DNA from: Pseudomicrostroma phylloplanum
Taxonomy: Eukaryota; Basidiomycota; Exobasidiomycetes; Microstromatales
NCBI GenBank assembly: GCA_039545275.1
Contig: BCHS01000003.1
Span: forward strand, 930,001 to 994,000
Direction of reading: 5' to 3'
Length of the DNA stretch: 64,000 bases
The notes below the pieces were generated by a model. It was given only the letters and a program-made list of their open reading frames with translations. It was not told the DNA's origin and ran no database searches. Shown piece by piece: positions 42,166 through 54,446 of this stretch (positions are counted from its first letter, which is position 1; every line of letters begins with the position of its first letter). A program made the position numbers and the translations under genes.

Positions 42166-44329
42166 CTATCTGCGCGTCACCTCGAGGACATCATCCGAGT
42201 TGAGTACATCCATCTGCGCCGCCCTATAGTTGTCGGTGATGATGCTCGTTTTGCCATTGGGTCCATAGCTCATCATCTGCACCCCGTCTAGATCGTATTG
42301 CGGCCAAGCGGGCAAGCCAGCCTCGGCCGCTGGGTCGAGATTGGTGGCGAAGCTGATCCATTGGCGGGACATGACCGATTGGAAGGGCGAGGGGTGTTTG
42401 TGATCGGCTGCTTCGCTGTACAAGGCATCAAGGTCATCGGAATGGGCGACGCCAAGGAAGGCAGACTCCTGGTAGGAGGGTAAGCTGTATTGCCACGTCC
42501 ATGCAGCGGGCGTGTTGCCCGTCGAGAGGCCTTGCCGAAGAAGATTACGACGGTTGGACTGGAACCTGATATCGCCATACAGAGCCGCGGCGCGCTTAAA
42601 TTGATTCGTTTTGCCAAAGTATCGACTATTGTCGCCTCCCGTGCGTGGTGTAAAGGGACTGCCAACCTGCGGCGTGTCAGGGTAGGCATCCAGCAGAGAA
42701 TCCATGACATTGTCCTGCAGGGTGTCCGTACCGTCGGCAAAGTAGACGGCTCTGAGCCAGTCCTCCAAGTCCGACGTGTTGTCAAAGCTCCTCGGGGCAA
42801 AGATTGTTCCTTCGTCCTCTACGTCTCCGATCATGATCGGCACAGAGGCAAAGGCGCCTGCACTGAGCGTCTGGCTCGGTGGACGAGCGAGGAAGCCTCC
42901 TCGTCTCGCGCCGCCGTCAAAGGTGGGCAAAAAGGGGTAGTTGCCCAGGGCATAGGAGCCCGGGCTGCCATTGACGTTGTTGCGGTTACTTGCAGAAGTG
43001 CGGAGGACAGTCCAGTCCGCCCCTCGAATACAATTCAAGCGAGCCTGGGCAGTCTGGAAGGAATTCCCACGGCACCCGGCATCGCTGAGGGTCACATTCC
43101 AGACGTCGTCTTGGTGAGCAGGTTCAGGGATCGCAGGCCCGGAGGGCGCACCACTCATCATGATAGCACCTCGGAACAGAGGTCGAGGTGGATTGGCTGC
43201 GTCTTGTGTATCGCTACCCAGAGCCTGCCCTTGATGTCCCAGTAATTGGGCACTGACACCAAAGGACCCTGCCGATTGACCCCAGATGGTCACCTGCTTG
43301 GGGTCACCACCGAAAGCGCCAATGTTGGTATACGTCCAATTGACGGCCATCTTCATGTCCTGGTAACCCAAGTTGATGCCAACTGGCTCACTTGGCAGAT
43401 CCTGCGTTGTGCACCCAGAACTGTTTGTTGTACAGCCCGACGGGTTCAATCCAGCAAGAGTGGCCAGGTCGGAGCTCGAGGAGAAGCCGAAGAGATTGAG
43501 TCGATAATTGATAGTGGCGACTATCACCGGCTGACCATAGCGTAGACCAGACTTGATGATGGGCGTAGGGTCGTACTGAGAGCCACCTCCATTCTGGAAG
43601 CCGCCACCGTGGATAAAGAGCAGTACAGGCAAAGGCGTGGAACTCGAGGCATTGTAGGGTTTGTATACGTTGATATAAAGGCAGTCCTCGGACTGCTCGC
43701 CGATGTCGCCCGACTGAGGGCATAACGGGCCTGTGCTGTTAGTAACAACGGTCGCGCCGTTGTCTCTGCGTGACACAGGAGTGGAGAGCTCACTCCACCG
43801 CTTCTGCATCGCCTGCACCGACCTCTTGATCTGCCGATGCGAGGCATGGAAAGTCTTTTGCGCAAAGCGAGCAGTCTGCTTAAGATGATGTAAAGGATTG
43901 AGAAGAGTCGCGGCACCGTTCTCGGCATGTCCACCGGAGGAGGAGGTGGTGGGAGCCGCCGGGGTATTTTGAGTGGCTAGATCGATAAATTGCGGTGGGG
44001 CAAAGCGGTAGCGCCCGACCGGTGCCTTGGCATAGCGGACGCCTGTTCACATAGAAAAGAGAGGGAGAAGATGGCATTTGAGTCAGCGTTGAGCATGGGG
44101 TGGAAGGCACAAGCCCGTCCTGTGCCACGTCAGACTCACCTTCCCAATAGGATAGGTAATTCGCCTCATCAGTCACCCCTTGTAGGGTCGCCCCTGAAGG
44201 AAGCGTGGCGAGAGGCGGCGACGCTGTCGAGCTACTATGCTTGGCTTCGACTTCATGTGATGATAGCGATAGTGAAAGCCAGAGAGCTAGGCAGGCGGCG
44301 AGTAGGCAGCGCCTAATGTGGCCGTGCAT
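42166..44329 (-). CDS. Secreted type-B carboxylesterase/lipase
   Basis: Alpha/beta-hydrolase of the carboxylesterase type-B family that hydrolyses esters, probably outside the cell. Exons in transcript order 44329-44140 and 44042-42166, giving 688 residues. The N-terminus is a clear signal peptide (basic IRR, then CLLAACLALWLSLSLSS). After the junction GVRYAKAPVGRYRFAPPQ comes the family core: EDCLYINVYKP, the oxyanion loop LLFIHGGGFQNGGG and the nucleophile motif TIWGQSAGSFG with Ser about 319. The acid is probably the Glu of VEDEGTIF, and the catalytic His is in GVAHSDDLDALY. Several N-glycosylation sequons (NSTG, NSSG, NWTY, NVTL) agree with secretion. An extra region of about 75 residues between the first strand and LCPQSGDIGEQSEDC is longer than usual. 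The substrate cannot be predicted. Confidence 0.92.
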
Positions 44330-45298
44330 CTGATGATGGCGGGGCAGCCCGAGCTAACGCGACTATCGCAGTGATCACACCAGGACGCTATAGATTATTC
44401 AGGAGCGTACGTTCTGATGTACGAGCTTCTCTTTCTAGAGGCAGTGAGATTGTAGGGCACCGAAAGACGTGGCTGGCGAAGAGGTCTCTACAATCAAAAG
44501 GAGCAGGAGCCGGGCGTAGAGAGCTGCAGGTCCTGTATGCTTGCTTCGGGCGTCGGACAACGTTGGTCTGTGAGGTACGAAAGGAGAAGCGACACTGATG
44601 CAAGCCCGATGCAAAGGTGAAGAGAAGGAGCCGAGGGACTGTCTATGCGCGATTATATACAGGAGACATGGTGAGGGGTCGAAGGCAACGAAGGGGAACA
44701 GGCAGACGCAATGCTTCCGAGGGCGGAAGTAGGGCAGCGGGCGGCATCGTTTGCCAATTGCCGCCCGCGTCTGCCTACACCCGCCTGGGTGCTGGGCCGC
44801 CCTTGCCGCCTCGCCTCGCCTCGACGACTCGCTTTTGCCGCACTGCCGTCGCACTTTCATGCCTTCCGCCTTGCCTTGACTTGCCTTGACGGTCGTCTCG
44901 GGCCCGCTTATACCTCTTCAAGGCTTCGATGCGAGGCTATGCTCTGACACGTTCCCTGAGCTCAGAGGGCGGTCAGAAGTCCCACCAGCTCCGACTCGCT
45001 TCGAAGGGGTGGATTTCATCATCGTCCACCACCCAACTCCGGACGAGGCCGATCTGGGTCGTAGGTGACCAGCTCTCGGCTGCGACGCACGGAAGATAGA
45101 TAAGATACAGTCTCACCTTGCCTTCGACGAGCAGCAAGCTAGTCTAGTGTCCATCTGCAAGGTGCTGTTTCCGTTCCGACCGCGCGCGACTGCTTGTCTG
45201 TCCGTCTGCCCGGCCCGCCCACACTGCCTGTCTCGCCGGTACGACCTTCTCATCGGCGGCTTCATCGTCATTGTCACATTTGTTTCCATTGATACACC
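44330..45298. other. Divergent promoter region, carboxylesterase and SRP68
   Basis: About 970 bases between two divergent starts. It contains a TATATAA element on the minus strand (44653-44659). Near 44,800-44,890 lie several CTTGCC and CCTCG units. Open frames here are Arg/Ser-rich and not convincing. Confidence 0.5.
44653..44659 (-). promoter_or_regulatory. Possible TATA box for the carboxylesterase gene
   Basis: TATATAA on the minus strand, about 325 bases upstream of the esterase ATG. A TATA element would fit an inducible secreted enzyme, but the long implied 5' UTR makes this only a possibility. Confidence 0.3.
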
Positions 45299-48046
45299 AT
45301 GAGGCTGGACACTACCAAGGCATCGGCCGCCCATGAGGACGGCTCAGAGATCACTTTGAGTCTGCTGAAGCTCGTCAGCGAGGCTCGCAATGAGCATGGC
45401 ATGAGGCAGCTCGATTATGAGCGCTACCGGTGAGTGGACGCTTGAGCCCAAACGCATGGAAGTCGCCTCCCACTGACTCACACAGCTTCGGTGGTCGCCT
45501 TCAGCCAATTCTGTGCAAAGAAGGTCCATCGTCTCCGTCAGACGCTTCGACTGACGCACAAGGATGCCCAGCATACAGTCAAGACGCAAGGCCCAAAGGG
45601 AGGACAGACGCAGAAGTCGAAGAGATCAAAGAAGAAGCAGACGGCAGTCACTCAGAGCGCGGCGGACAAGGCAAAGGGTGGCAACGTCTACACTGAGAAG
45701 ACCATCAATGTGGCAGAGGTCAAGAATGACAGGTGAGCTGCAAGTGTACTGAAAGGCTTCGCCTGTGTCTTGTCATTGACCACTGCCCCCTCTCTGCCTC
45801 GCAGGCCCGCACAGCTGCTCCTTTTTGAAGCCGAACGAGCGTGGGCGCACTCACAGGACCTCAAGTCTCAGTCAAACGAAGCAGAGCAGGACCCCGTGCT
45901 GCGCAAGTCGGGCCTTGGTCGGGCCCGTAGAGCTGTTGGCTGGGCAGACGAGCTGTACAATCTCACAGAATCGCTGGGCTCTCGTGTAGATGCTCACTCC
46001 AAGGTGGAGGTGATCAGCTATCGTCTCCTTACCAAGGCCTCCGCCCTCTTTGACAAGGGAGAATGGGAGTCTTGCCTTGAACACCTCTGTGTCGCTCGGA
46101 TCCTCCTCACCGCGCTCGCAAAGGGCACCTCAGACAGCCGAAGGGAAGCACTGGCCAACAGCTTCATCGACGCCGGAGAAGCTCAGATGAGATTCAGCGC
46201 CTACCAAATTGGCGAAGAGCAGCAGGACATGGAGATCGTTACCAAGGAGACTGCAACGTCTGCCACCTGCCAGCGCATTGTGCCGGGCTTCGATCAGATC
46301 GTGCAGCAGCTCCGCGAGAGCCAGCCAAAGGATACTGAAGACAAAGAGGGCGCCGTTGAGATCGAGTGGAGGGAAAGGAAGATCCCTTTGAGGAATGCCG
46401 ATCTAGTGGATGCCGTCCTTCGGGTCAGGAGCCAGGAGGCAGCGCTCGGAGATGCAGTCAAAGCTACAGAGCAGCAGGAAGGCCAAGCTGCTGCTGCTGC
46501 CAAGGCTGCAAGAGCCAAGGGCTCTAAGCCTGCCAGAATCTCTCATGCAGAGAGGACTGCTCGCAAGAGAGGAGCCGCTGGCAAAGTCGGCGAGACTAGC
46601 AAAGCGGGGGCAAGTGGTACTGTTGCTGCGCAGCACGGCGGTCAGTCTACTAGCGACCCCTTCGATCATGCTCTGGCTGCCTTGACGGATGGGGAGCTTC
46701 TGGCTCGTAGATTGGTGGACGACAATGCTGATGCGCTCTCCAAGAGCCACTCTGCTCGATACGAACGAGTCGGCGACGATCTCAAGGTCGCTCACGAGTG
46801 GCTACAATACCGTCTGCTCAGCTTGCAGATCAGGAGGAGCAACAAGATGGTGGAAGAGGTGGAGGAGAAGGCCGCAAAGAGGGAGACAAGAAAGCAGGCT
46901 GCCTTGAACAAGAAACTCAACGCTACATCTTCCGCCAAGCGATCAGGAGCAAGCGGTAGCAGGAAGAAGAAGGCTGCCGCTGAAGCTGCAGTCAAAGAGC
47001 CCAAGAAGCCTCAGCCGGGCTCTCGAGCCAAAGCAGCCCGCTCTACACCTTCGAGTCACCATCGTCGTCCTGCACGAAGTGGTACAAGGCGCTCGCATGC
47101 CCAGCGTCAGGCTGCCCGTACCAGCCGAGCTCGCCAAGTGGCCGAAGGACAATCGCTCCGTCGCTCCGCTCGTGCCATCCCTGCTCTAGCCAAGCTGTTG
47201 GACAACTCCGAGTCGAACCTCCTCTCCATTGCGGCCCTTTCGGTCATCGAGTCCGACCCGGACGCCTCCACCATCATCGACGGCAAGTCCGCCTGGTACC
47301 GATCCGAGCTCCTGTACCATCTTGCGCGAGCCTACTCGCTCGCCGGCGAGAAGGGCGAGGCCTGTCTCCTCCTCCGACGAGCCGCACTCAGCGTGCGTCA
47401 GGCTCGACAGTCATTGGATCTCGTCGACGATGCAGCCGTCGTGGAGGAGATGGACGCCGATGTCCCACCCGCCCTCAATGAAGCCCTCTTCACAAAGTCA
47501 GACCGCGCAATCCAGGTCTCGCTGCGCAAAATCCAGAGGGAGATGCGACAGCTCGATCAAGGCAGCGCTAAGGCAGGAGCAGGAGCAGGCCCCTCGTCTT
47601 CCCTCTCTTCGACCAAGGCAGGACAGCAGCTCCGTCTCCTCGCAAACAAGCACGTCGACTTTGACCCAGAGGACATCGCCGAGGCCTCCCGCCCCGACGA
47701 AGGAGGAGACGAGCTGGAAGACGAAGAAGAAGAACCAGCAGCTGAAGAGGTGGAGACTCTCGCTCAGCAGCCCAAGTCTAGCCAGGCCAAGCCGGCACGT
47801 ACTGCTGAAGAGGCTCTTGCTGCCGTGACAGGGGACGACGAGGACGAGGCGGAGCACTTTGAAGAGGCACCCGCCGGTGGCGCTGCAGAGGAGGAGGAGG
47901 AGGAGGAAGGAAGCGAGGAGGGAGAGTTTGCTGCTGCGGAGGAAGAGGAGGAAGAGGAGACGGATAGTGAAGAGGAGGAGGAGGAGGCAGCAGAACAGCA
48001 GAAGAAGCCGGCCGGATGGCTCGGAGGGTGGTTCGGACGCAAGTAG
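45299..48046 (+). CDS. SRP68: Signal recognition particle subunit SRP68
   Basis: SRP68 binds the SRP RNA with SRP72 and helps target secretory proteins to the ER. Exons 45299-45429, 45505-45732 and 45805-48046, 866 residues with consistent phases. The N-terminal RNA-binding part is clear: ITLSLLKLVSEARNEHGMRQ, then YERYRQFCAKKVHRLRQTLR across the first junction, then the RPAQLLLFEAERAWAHSQDL segment. The TPR-like part has WYRSELLYHLARAYSLAGEK and ACLLLRRAALSVRQ. The protein is longer than typical (about 600-620 residues) because of a Lys/Arg/Ala-rich insertion at about residues 385-480 and an acidic C-tail (Glu runs, about 780-850) ending in GWLGGWFGRK. ATG 45299 has a strong context (CACCATGA). 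Confidence 0.93.
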
Positions 48047-48307
48047 GCTGGCGCGGGCTGGTCACACAACAAGGGAGACCAACGCTGATGTCCGGGTCAA
48101 TGAAGAAAGAATGAAAGTGATTGGTATTGAACGACAGTTGGCGGATGTGACAAAGAGTGGTATATGGGAAGCGTCTGGGTCTCAACCGGACTCATGACGA
48201 GGAAGGGTATTTGAAAGGGTCTGAATGGGCTATGAAGTGAACAAGCTCAGTGAATGCAAGGTGCCAGCTTCCAACCTCGTCCTCGACTGCGACTACAGGC
48301 AGCCGCC

Positions 48308-51300
48308 TCACTCCCACCAGCCATCCTCGCGCTTGACGACGACTTCCTCAAACTCGCTCATGGTGAGCTGACTGCGCACCGAGCTGGCAGCCGGCATAAA
48401 GTCCCGCACAGACATCGTGTAGGACTGAGGTCCATTGGCGAAGGTCCTGATTTGCTCGCTGCGACTTCTGCTCAAGAGATTTGAAGTTGTGCCACTGCCA
48501 GTAATACTGCCGGTGAGACTGCCGGTGCTGTTACCAGGTCCGCTAGACTCTCGAGCGCGGTCTTGCTTGCCTGCCTGTTTGGAACTTTGCTGGCTGGGCG
48601 GGGATAGAGTCGCCCAGACTGAGGCGGATACGCCGCTCTTTTCGGACTTGATCATGCTCCATGATCCCTGCTCTGCAGCGTTGCTGTCGTCGCCGGCTGA
48701 GCGATCGATGGTATGGTCTGATGTCGTCTGTCTACTCCTGAGCTGCTTGGGGGGAACACCGAGCTCCTCTTGCACATTGTCTCTCTCTGAGTCCGTTTGT
48801 ATAGCCACAGAGATCAGTGCAATGCACTGACTTTCCTTCTCGTTCAGCTGCTCCTTCAATGATGCGATTTCGGCTTGACTGTCTGCTAGCTCGCGTTGGC
48901 ATGCACTTAAATCCGCTCGATCGACGAGGTTCTCCTTCATTGCGGTAAGCTCTTCCTCTAAGGTCAGGAAGTGTTCGTGGTATTTTGAGATCTCGCCACG
49001 AAGCTGGTCCTTCATGGCCTCAGAAGACTTCAAGCGCTCCTCGGTCGTCTCGTGCTCGGTAAGGCGCTGCTCCAGCTCGTAAATACGTGCTCGAGCATCT
49101 GCCAATCCTTGAGACTGATTGTCAGAGTCAGCTTTGCTCTTGGCAAATTCGGCAAGCTTCTGCTGAGCCTCGGCGGCCTTTTGCTTCTGCGTAGCAGTAA
49201 GAGTTTGCAGATTGCCTATCTTTGCGTCTTGATCGGCGATACGCTTATTGAGAGATGCGATCTCGCCTTCGTATCGAGCACAACGGTCCAGGGCATCTCG
49301 GGCGCTCACTTTGGTGGCCTCTGACGAGGCGCCAGAGGCCGCTAGGTAGTCTCGCACAGCTTCGCGAGAATCGTCTGCATCTTTCTGTGCAGCCTCTAGT
49401 CGAGACAGAAGGTCTTCTTGCGTCCGGGCAGACAGTTCTCTCTCCCTTGCTTGCTCTTCTCGTAGATGACTGACTTCATCTGACCAGCGAGCGAGAACGC
49501 TCTGCAGGGCCTCCTCCTCGTCAGTGTCCTTCGCACGACCCTCCTCAAGCCTCTCCAAGTTCACCAGAGTTTCAGTGTCTGCGACTACCGCTTGAGCGTC
49601 TCGATGGTCATCAGATGCGCGCATTGTCCCCAATGTCTTTATGTGACCATCGATATCTCGAAGCGCAGTTTCCAGCCGGCAGCTTTGCTCGCATAAGGCT
49701 GTGCAGGTACCAGCGATGGCAGCCAATGCATCTCGCATCACGCCCGTATTGGTCTTGTGCTCGTCGCCCTGTCGTCCGATTGCTTGCAGGATGCCTTCGT
49801 GCGGAGCAGACAATTTGTCCGAGATCATTTCAAGGGAGGTCAAAAGCTCGCTCAACACCACAGCATGCTGATCATCGGATTTTGAGGCCTCTGTGAGCTT
49901 GGCGTTGATGATGGCAGGGATCTCGCCAAGCTGCCGTTGGAAGTCGCTCTGGTGCCTTACCATCTGGTTTGCAACGGACAGCAGGACCTCTTGGCCCGAC
50001 AAGAGGGGATCAAACAGGCTAGTGACGGGCTTCAGGGCGGCCATCTGACCTGCTGCGTGCTTGTCGAGGCGGTTCACGACTGAGTCCAAGAGGTCGTTCT
50101 GGGTACGGCCTCGGTCAACTGACGCCATGATGGGTTGGAGCCGCTCAAAAACGGCGTCTACAAGCGAAGTCGGCTCCATGACACTCGCCGAAGACGCACG
50201 AGCCTCTCGAGCATCGGAGATGATTGGAGCGAGTAGCTCCGTCACTCTGGCAGCAATGAGATCAGCGTCTTGGCCTGAGGGGGACATGACTCCACTGTCT
50301 TGAGGCCGGTTGACCATTGTCTCGAGGTGAGGGAGTATACCGTTGATGAGCGCTACCTGGATGTGTTCCGAGAAGTGATCCCGAATCTCGTCCCAGCGCT
50401 TCAGGCGGGAAGCTAGCGATTCGAGGACGGTCGCAGCCAAGTCTTGTCTCTCACCCTCAACCAGAACGAGGGCAGCGAGCAGACGTTCATCCATCAAGTT
50501 GCTGATCTTGCTTACTTGGTCTTCTAGTAGTGACTGCCTCAGGTCTTCCAGCAAGGAATGGGTGCGTTTTTCGCAGGCTTCGGCTATTTTGTGCACCAGG
50601 TTTGACTCGTCGCCGGCTGGGGCGATCGAAGCTTGTCCAACGAGAGACGAAAAGCGAGAGACGGCACCATTGAGGGAAGTAGCGATATTCTTCTTTAGGT
50701 CTTGCATCTGCGCTTCAATAGCATCCGTGAGGTAGTCAAAGTATACATCCGAAGGCTCGTCAGCCGTCTCAGCTTTGCGAGCTGACGATTTGGTACTACC
50801 GGCAGTCTTTTCTCCAGGCGCCTGCTGGAGGGCGAGATCTCGCAACTGCTGCGCAAGTTTACCCTCGAGATGAACGCTGTGGTTCGCAAGCGAGCGATCC
50901 ACTTTGCTCGACAATCCGTCGATCAGCAGCTGGCGGTCCTGAGCGCTCAGTGTGGTCTGCAAGCGCAGTTGAGCTTGATCCCGACCGCCTTCTCCTTCGA
51001 CACGAGTGCTTGCGGTCGGAGCGGTGTCTTGAAGAGGCACGTCTTGGACTTGGAGCTTGCTTCCTGAACCCTCGCCTGGTATGGGACCTCCCCTCGCATG
51101 GCCACTCGCATGATCAGCCACGCCAGAGTTGACTTCGGATGGCTTGCGAATAGGGATGGCTTTGTTCACCCACGATGTGAAGGTGAATGGTCCGGTAGGG
51201 ACGGGTACATGATGCCACTGCTTCAATTGTGCTGGGTGAACAGGCGGCGCAGCAAGCGGAGCTGGTCTCAATGAAGGATGCCCCGTGAACGTGAGATGCG

Positions 51301-54300
51301 GAGGGACGAAACGGTCAGGCTGAGGAGGTGGCTGGGCCCAAGTCGGCAGAAAGGGGGGCGCCGAAGGTCGTAGTGAAGGTACGTTGCCCGAGGGCAGCCC
51401 GAGGTCATTTGTGTTGCGACGGTGCCCGATCTGTCTGGGAGAAGGTTCAGGCGATCTTCGCCCGCTATTGCCAGCGGACGCAGCTCTCTCTGGGCTGCCA
51501 GACTTTGGAGTTCCCGAAGGTCGGGTACGTTTCTCTCGACCTTGCTGCGCCCGTGCCTCTGTATCGCTCGGGGAGTCGCTGATGCCACTCTGTGACCACT
51601 CCATGGGCAGTCTTGGAGCGTTCGCAGGCGGCACAAATGTAAAGGCAGTCGCGGGTATCTGGTCAATGGGTCCATGACCCACGCTGTGTAAAGGCGAACT
51701 AGCCTCCTCTTGGGCAAGCTCATAGTCCATTGTACCTCTTCCATCAGGGACGTCATGGAAAGCAGAGCATCCGAAGCTTGATGTGCTTATGCTCGGCAGT
51801 CTCAAAACACTCGAGAGAGTAGTCACAGCAGCTCCACTGCTGTCGATCTTGCCCTCTTCCGTTCCTCGCTCGTATCTACGAACTCTACCGCCTCCCTCGC
51901 TGCTCTTGAGATGCTCTTGCGCAGTCTCACGTGAACGAGAGTGGCTCGTCCAGCTATGCGTATCGTCTTCCCGAAGAGGTGGCAAAGGTACCTCTTCGTC
52001 AGACGGGTTGCTCATATAATCTTGCCATGAACGGCTGCATCGCGTCTCGCGGTCAGGCAAGACTGCACTGCTAGCAAAGGTATCAGTGGTATCAGCTCTT
52101 GGTCTGCCGCCCCCTGCAAGAGCATCTTCTTGCGATGCTTGATGGCTCTCTCCGAACGCGATGGCTCGGTCTCCGCTGCCGCGAGACTGCTTCTTGTTCT
52201 GGCTCCCCGGATACCTTGCTCCGTCGTCATCGTCTAAATCACTCTGCTCCGACGCATCTGCGTCTTGCGAAGCATGTGTGCGCAAATCATCTTCTATCTC
52301 CTCTCTTTTTGAGCTGCCTGTGAGGTTTCTTTCACTCAGTGGCAGCGCCGGTTCCTCCAACAAGGTCTCCAGCTCGTAGCCGAAACCGGGTCCGAGCTCT
52401 TTCCAGGACAGCTTAGCCAGTGCACGAGTGTTATCGGGAGAGCTGACTGAGCGCGTGTGGCTAATGCCTGCTTCCTGGGTTGCCAACAGGTCCTCATCTC
52501 CTCGGTCCAAAGGAGAAGGCAAGCCGAGCGCCATGAGGGCATCAGATGCGAACGGATTGCCGGCATTAGGCATGCTGAGAGAGACTTGGCTAAGATGAAT
52601 AGGCCTAGTGGGAGGCGCGTATGAACGATCACGCAAGATGTTCGGCGGGGCAGACTTTGGAATAGAGCTAGTGTCGACTTGATGCTGAAGCGGGCTGCGA
52701 GTAATCTCTTGATGGAACACATTCACATGCGCCGGCGCTGAGATGCCATTGCTGCTCTGAGACATCGTCAGTGGAGCATTTTCTACGGCAAGACAAGAGT
52801 CAGGTGATCCCGGCTCAAGCTCGGCAACGAGCCCTTTCGAGGTGTCTGGATCGTCACGAGGTACGTGATGATCGATGGATTCTTTGGTATTTGGTGCTCC
52901 TCCTTCAGTGTGCCGCTGAGGTGGTGGATTCGCCTCAAGGTCATCACTGGTAGCCGTTTGTTGCGCGGCCATCCAAGCTGCAGATGCCTCCTGGGTGCTG
53001 GCAGGCATGGCTTCAGTCTCCTGGGTGGAGCTGCCAACCTCATTCTCCTGCTCTGGAGACTTTGTCTCAGTCGCCAGCTCAATAAGACGATCCTCTTTAC
53101 CCACCTCAATGTAAGCATCCCACGAGTTGGGCGAGGGCACTTGCACCCGAAGACTACGTGGTGACGTGTGATCCTCATCGAGGTATGGGGATAACGTTCG
53201 AAGCTGCTCATCTGTCAGGACAGCATCGAAGACAATGTCCCGCCATGCCCCTGGCTGGCGCCATGGCCACTTGCTCCTGATCTGTGCTTTGAGGGCTGCG
53301 GGCGAGAGCGTCTTCCTAGCGGTGATGCCGTCACCGTTGATATCTGCAGTACATTCTGTCTCTTCTTTGATTTCTCCCAATCTCTGTGGATCGGTGTCTG
53401 TATCATTGGTTTCGTCCGGCAATCGGACGACCAAAGTTCGAGCACTGACACTTTTGACTTGTGGTGCGGCAGAGAACGCAGCAGATCCTATGCTGATCGA
53501 GGGTGTATGATTATGTCCCGTAGTCACGAGAGGGCTGTATACAATACTCGGTCGCGGTTTGAAGGTCCTTTTCCCTGACGTGCTGGGCCAAGAGAAGGGG
53601 CCGGACTGTATCCCAGAGAGCGGCCACTGTAGCGGTCCGCTGGGACTCACACTTGGCCCAGTGAGGGAAGGCGTAGAAGGCTGTGAGACCCGTGGTAACG
53701 CACTCGCAGAGAAGGCGTCACCTGCGCTGGGCGAGACGTTGCCGCTCGCGAATGGCGAGGCGATGGCTTGCTGATGGAAGGAAGGTTGTAGAGTATTGTG
53801 AGTGGCTTGAGCCTCGTGCACGTAGCTTTGTTGAGCTAAGTCTGCGGAGGGGTAGAAAGCTGGAGCGATGGAAAGTCGCGGCAAGTCGCCATGCGTGCGT
53901 ACACCGAGCTGCAATTGCAGTCCTGGCTGTAGATGTCCGGACCCTCGAGTTCCATCTAGTGTGTTCACATTAGGCAAGACAGACTGAGGTGATAGCAGAA
54001 GTATGATGTGGAAGCGTGTCAGTGGTCGGGGCCGCCTGAGACAGATTTGCACTGTCTCACATTCCTCACGTGTTCGTGGGGCGTACGTACGGATCCTGCT
54101 AGCTGATGATCCTTTCCTGGTGTCGCTGGCTGTGAGCTATGGCTGCTCAGCGTCTGACCGAGTGCTTCGGGCGAGGTGCCACCTCGAGGGACGCATGTGC
54201 TTGGCAAGGATGGCTGGAAGGCCGGTGCCAAAGCTCGGAGAGTACGTTTGCCGGTGTCTTCGTTCACAATCGGCTTGTCGTTAGGATTGATGATTGTGAT

Positions 54301-54446
54301 TGGGCGAGAAGTAGGCGGTGCGAAGAAGGGTATGTCCCGGAGAGGCTATAGAGAGGCGAGCGGCCCACCGACCAGCAGTCAGCAATCAATCAACAGTCGG
54401 ACTCTGCGTGTCTTCACCACTAGGGTCGACGACTCACCGCTGCCAT
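48308..54446 (-). CDS. Large unrecognised protein with C-terminal coiled coil
   Basis: Exons in transcript order 54446-54438 (ATG GCA GCG), 54345-54091 and 53983-48308, giving 1,979 residues. All junctions are phase 0, with GTGAGT and GTACGT donors and TAG/CAG acceptors. The N-terminus after splicing reads MAAPLRDIPFFAPPTSRPIT, followed by IINPNDKPIVNEDTGKRTLR. Residues about 100-1080 are Ser/Pro/Asp-rich with short ordered-looking islands (SKWPWRQPGAWRDIVFDAVL and VPVPTGPFTFTSWVNKAIPI). Residues about 1080-1500 are helix-prone, and about 1530-1820 form a long heptad coiled coil (Glu/Gln/Leu-rich). The extreme C-terminus EFEEVVVKREDGWWE looks like a linear motif. I recognise no family; a cytoskeletal, tethering or scaffold role is only an inference from shape. 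Confidence 0.7.

Noticed and set aside
47000..47220. Possible frameshift in SRP68, since another frame looks protein-like here
   Set aside because: The main frame continues into RSARAIPALAKLLDN and the TPR-like segment that fit SRP68, so no shift is needed.
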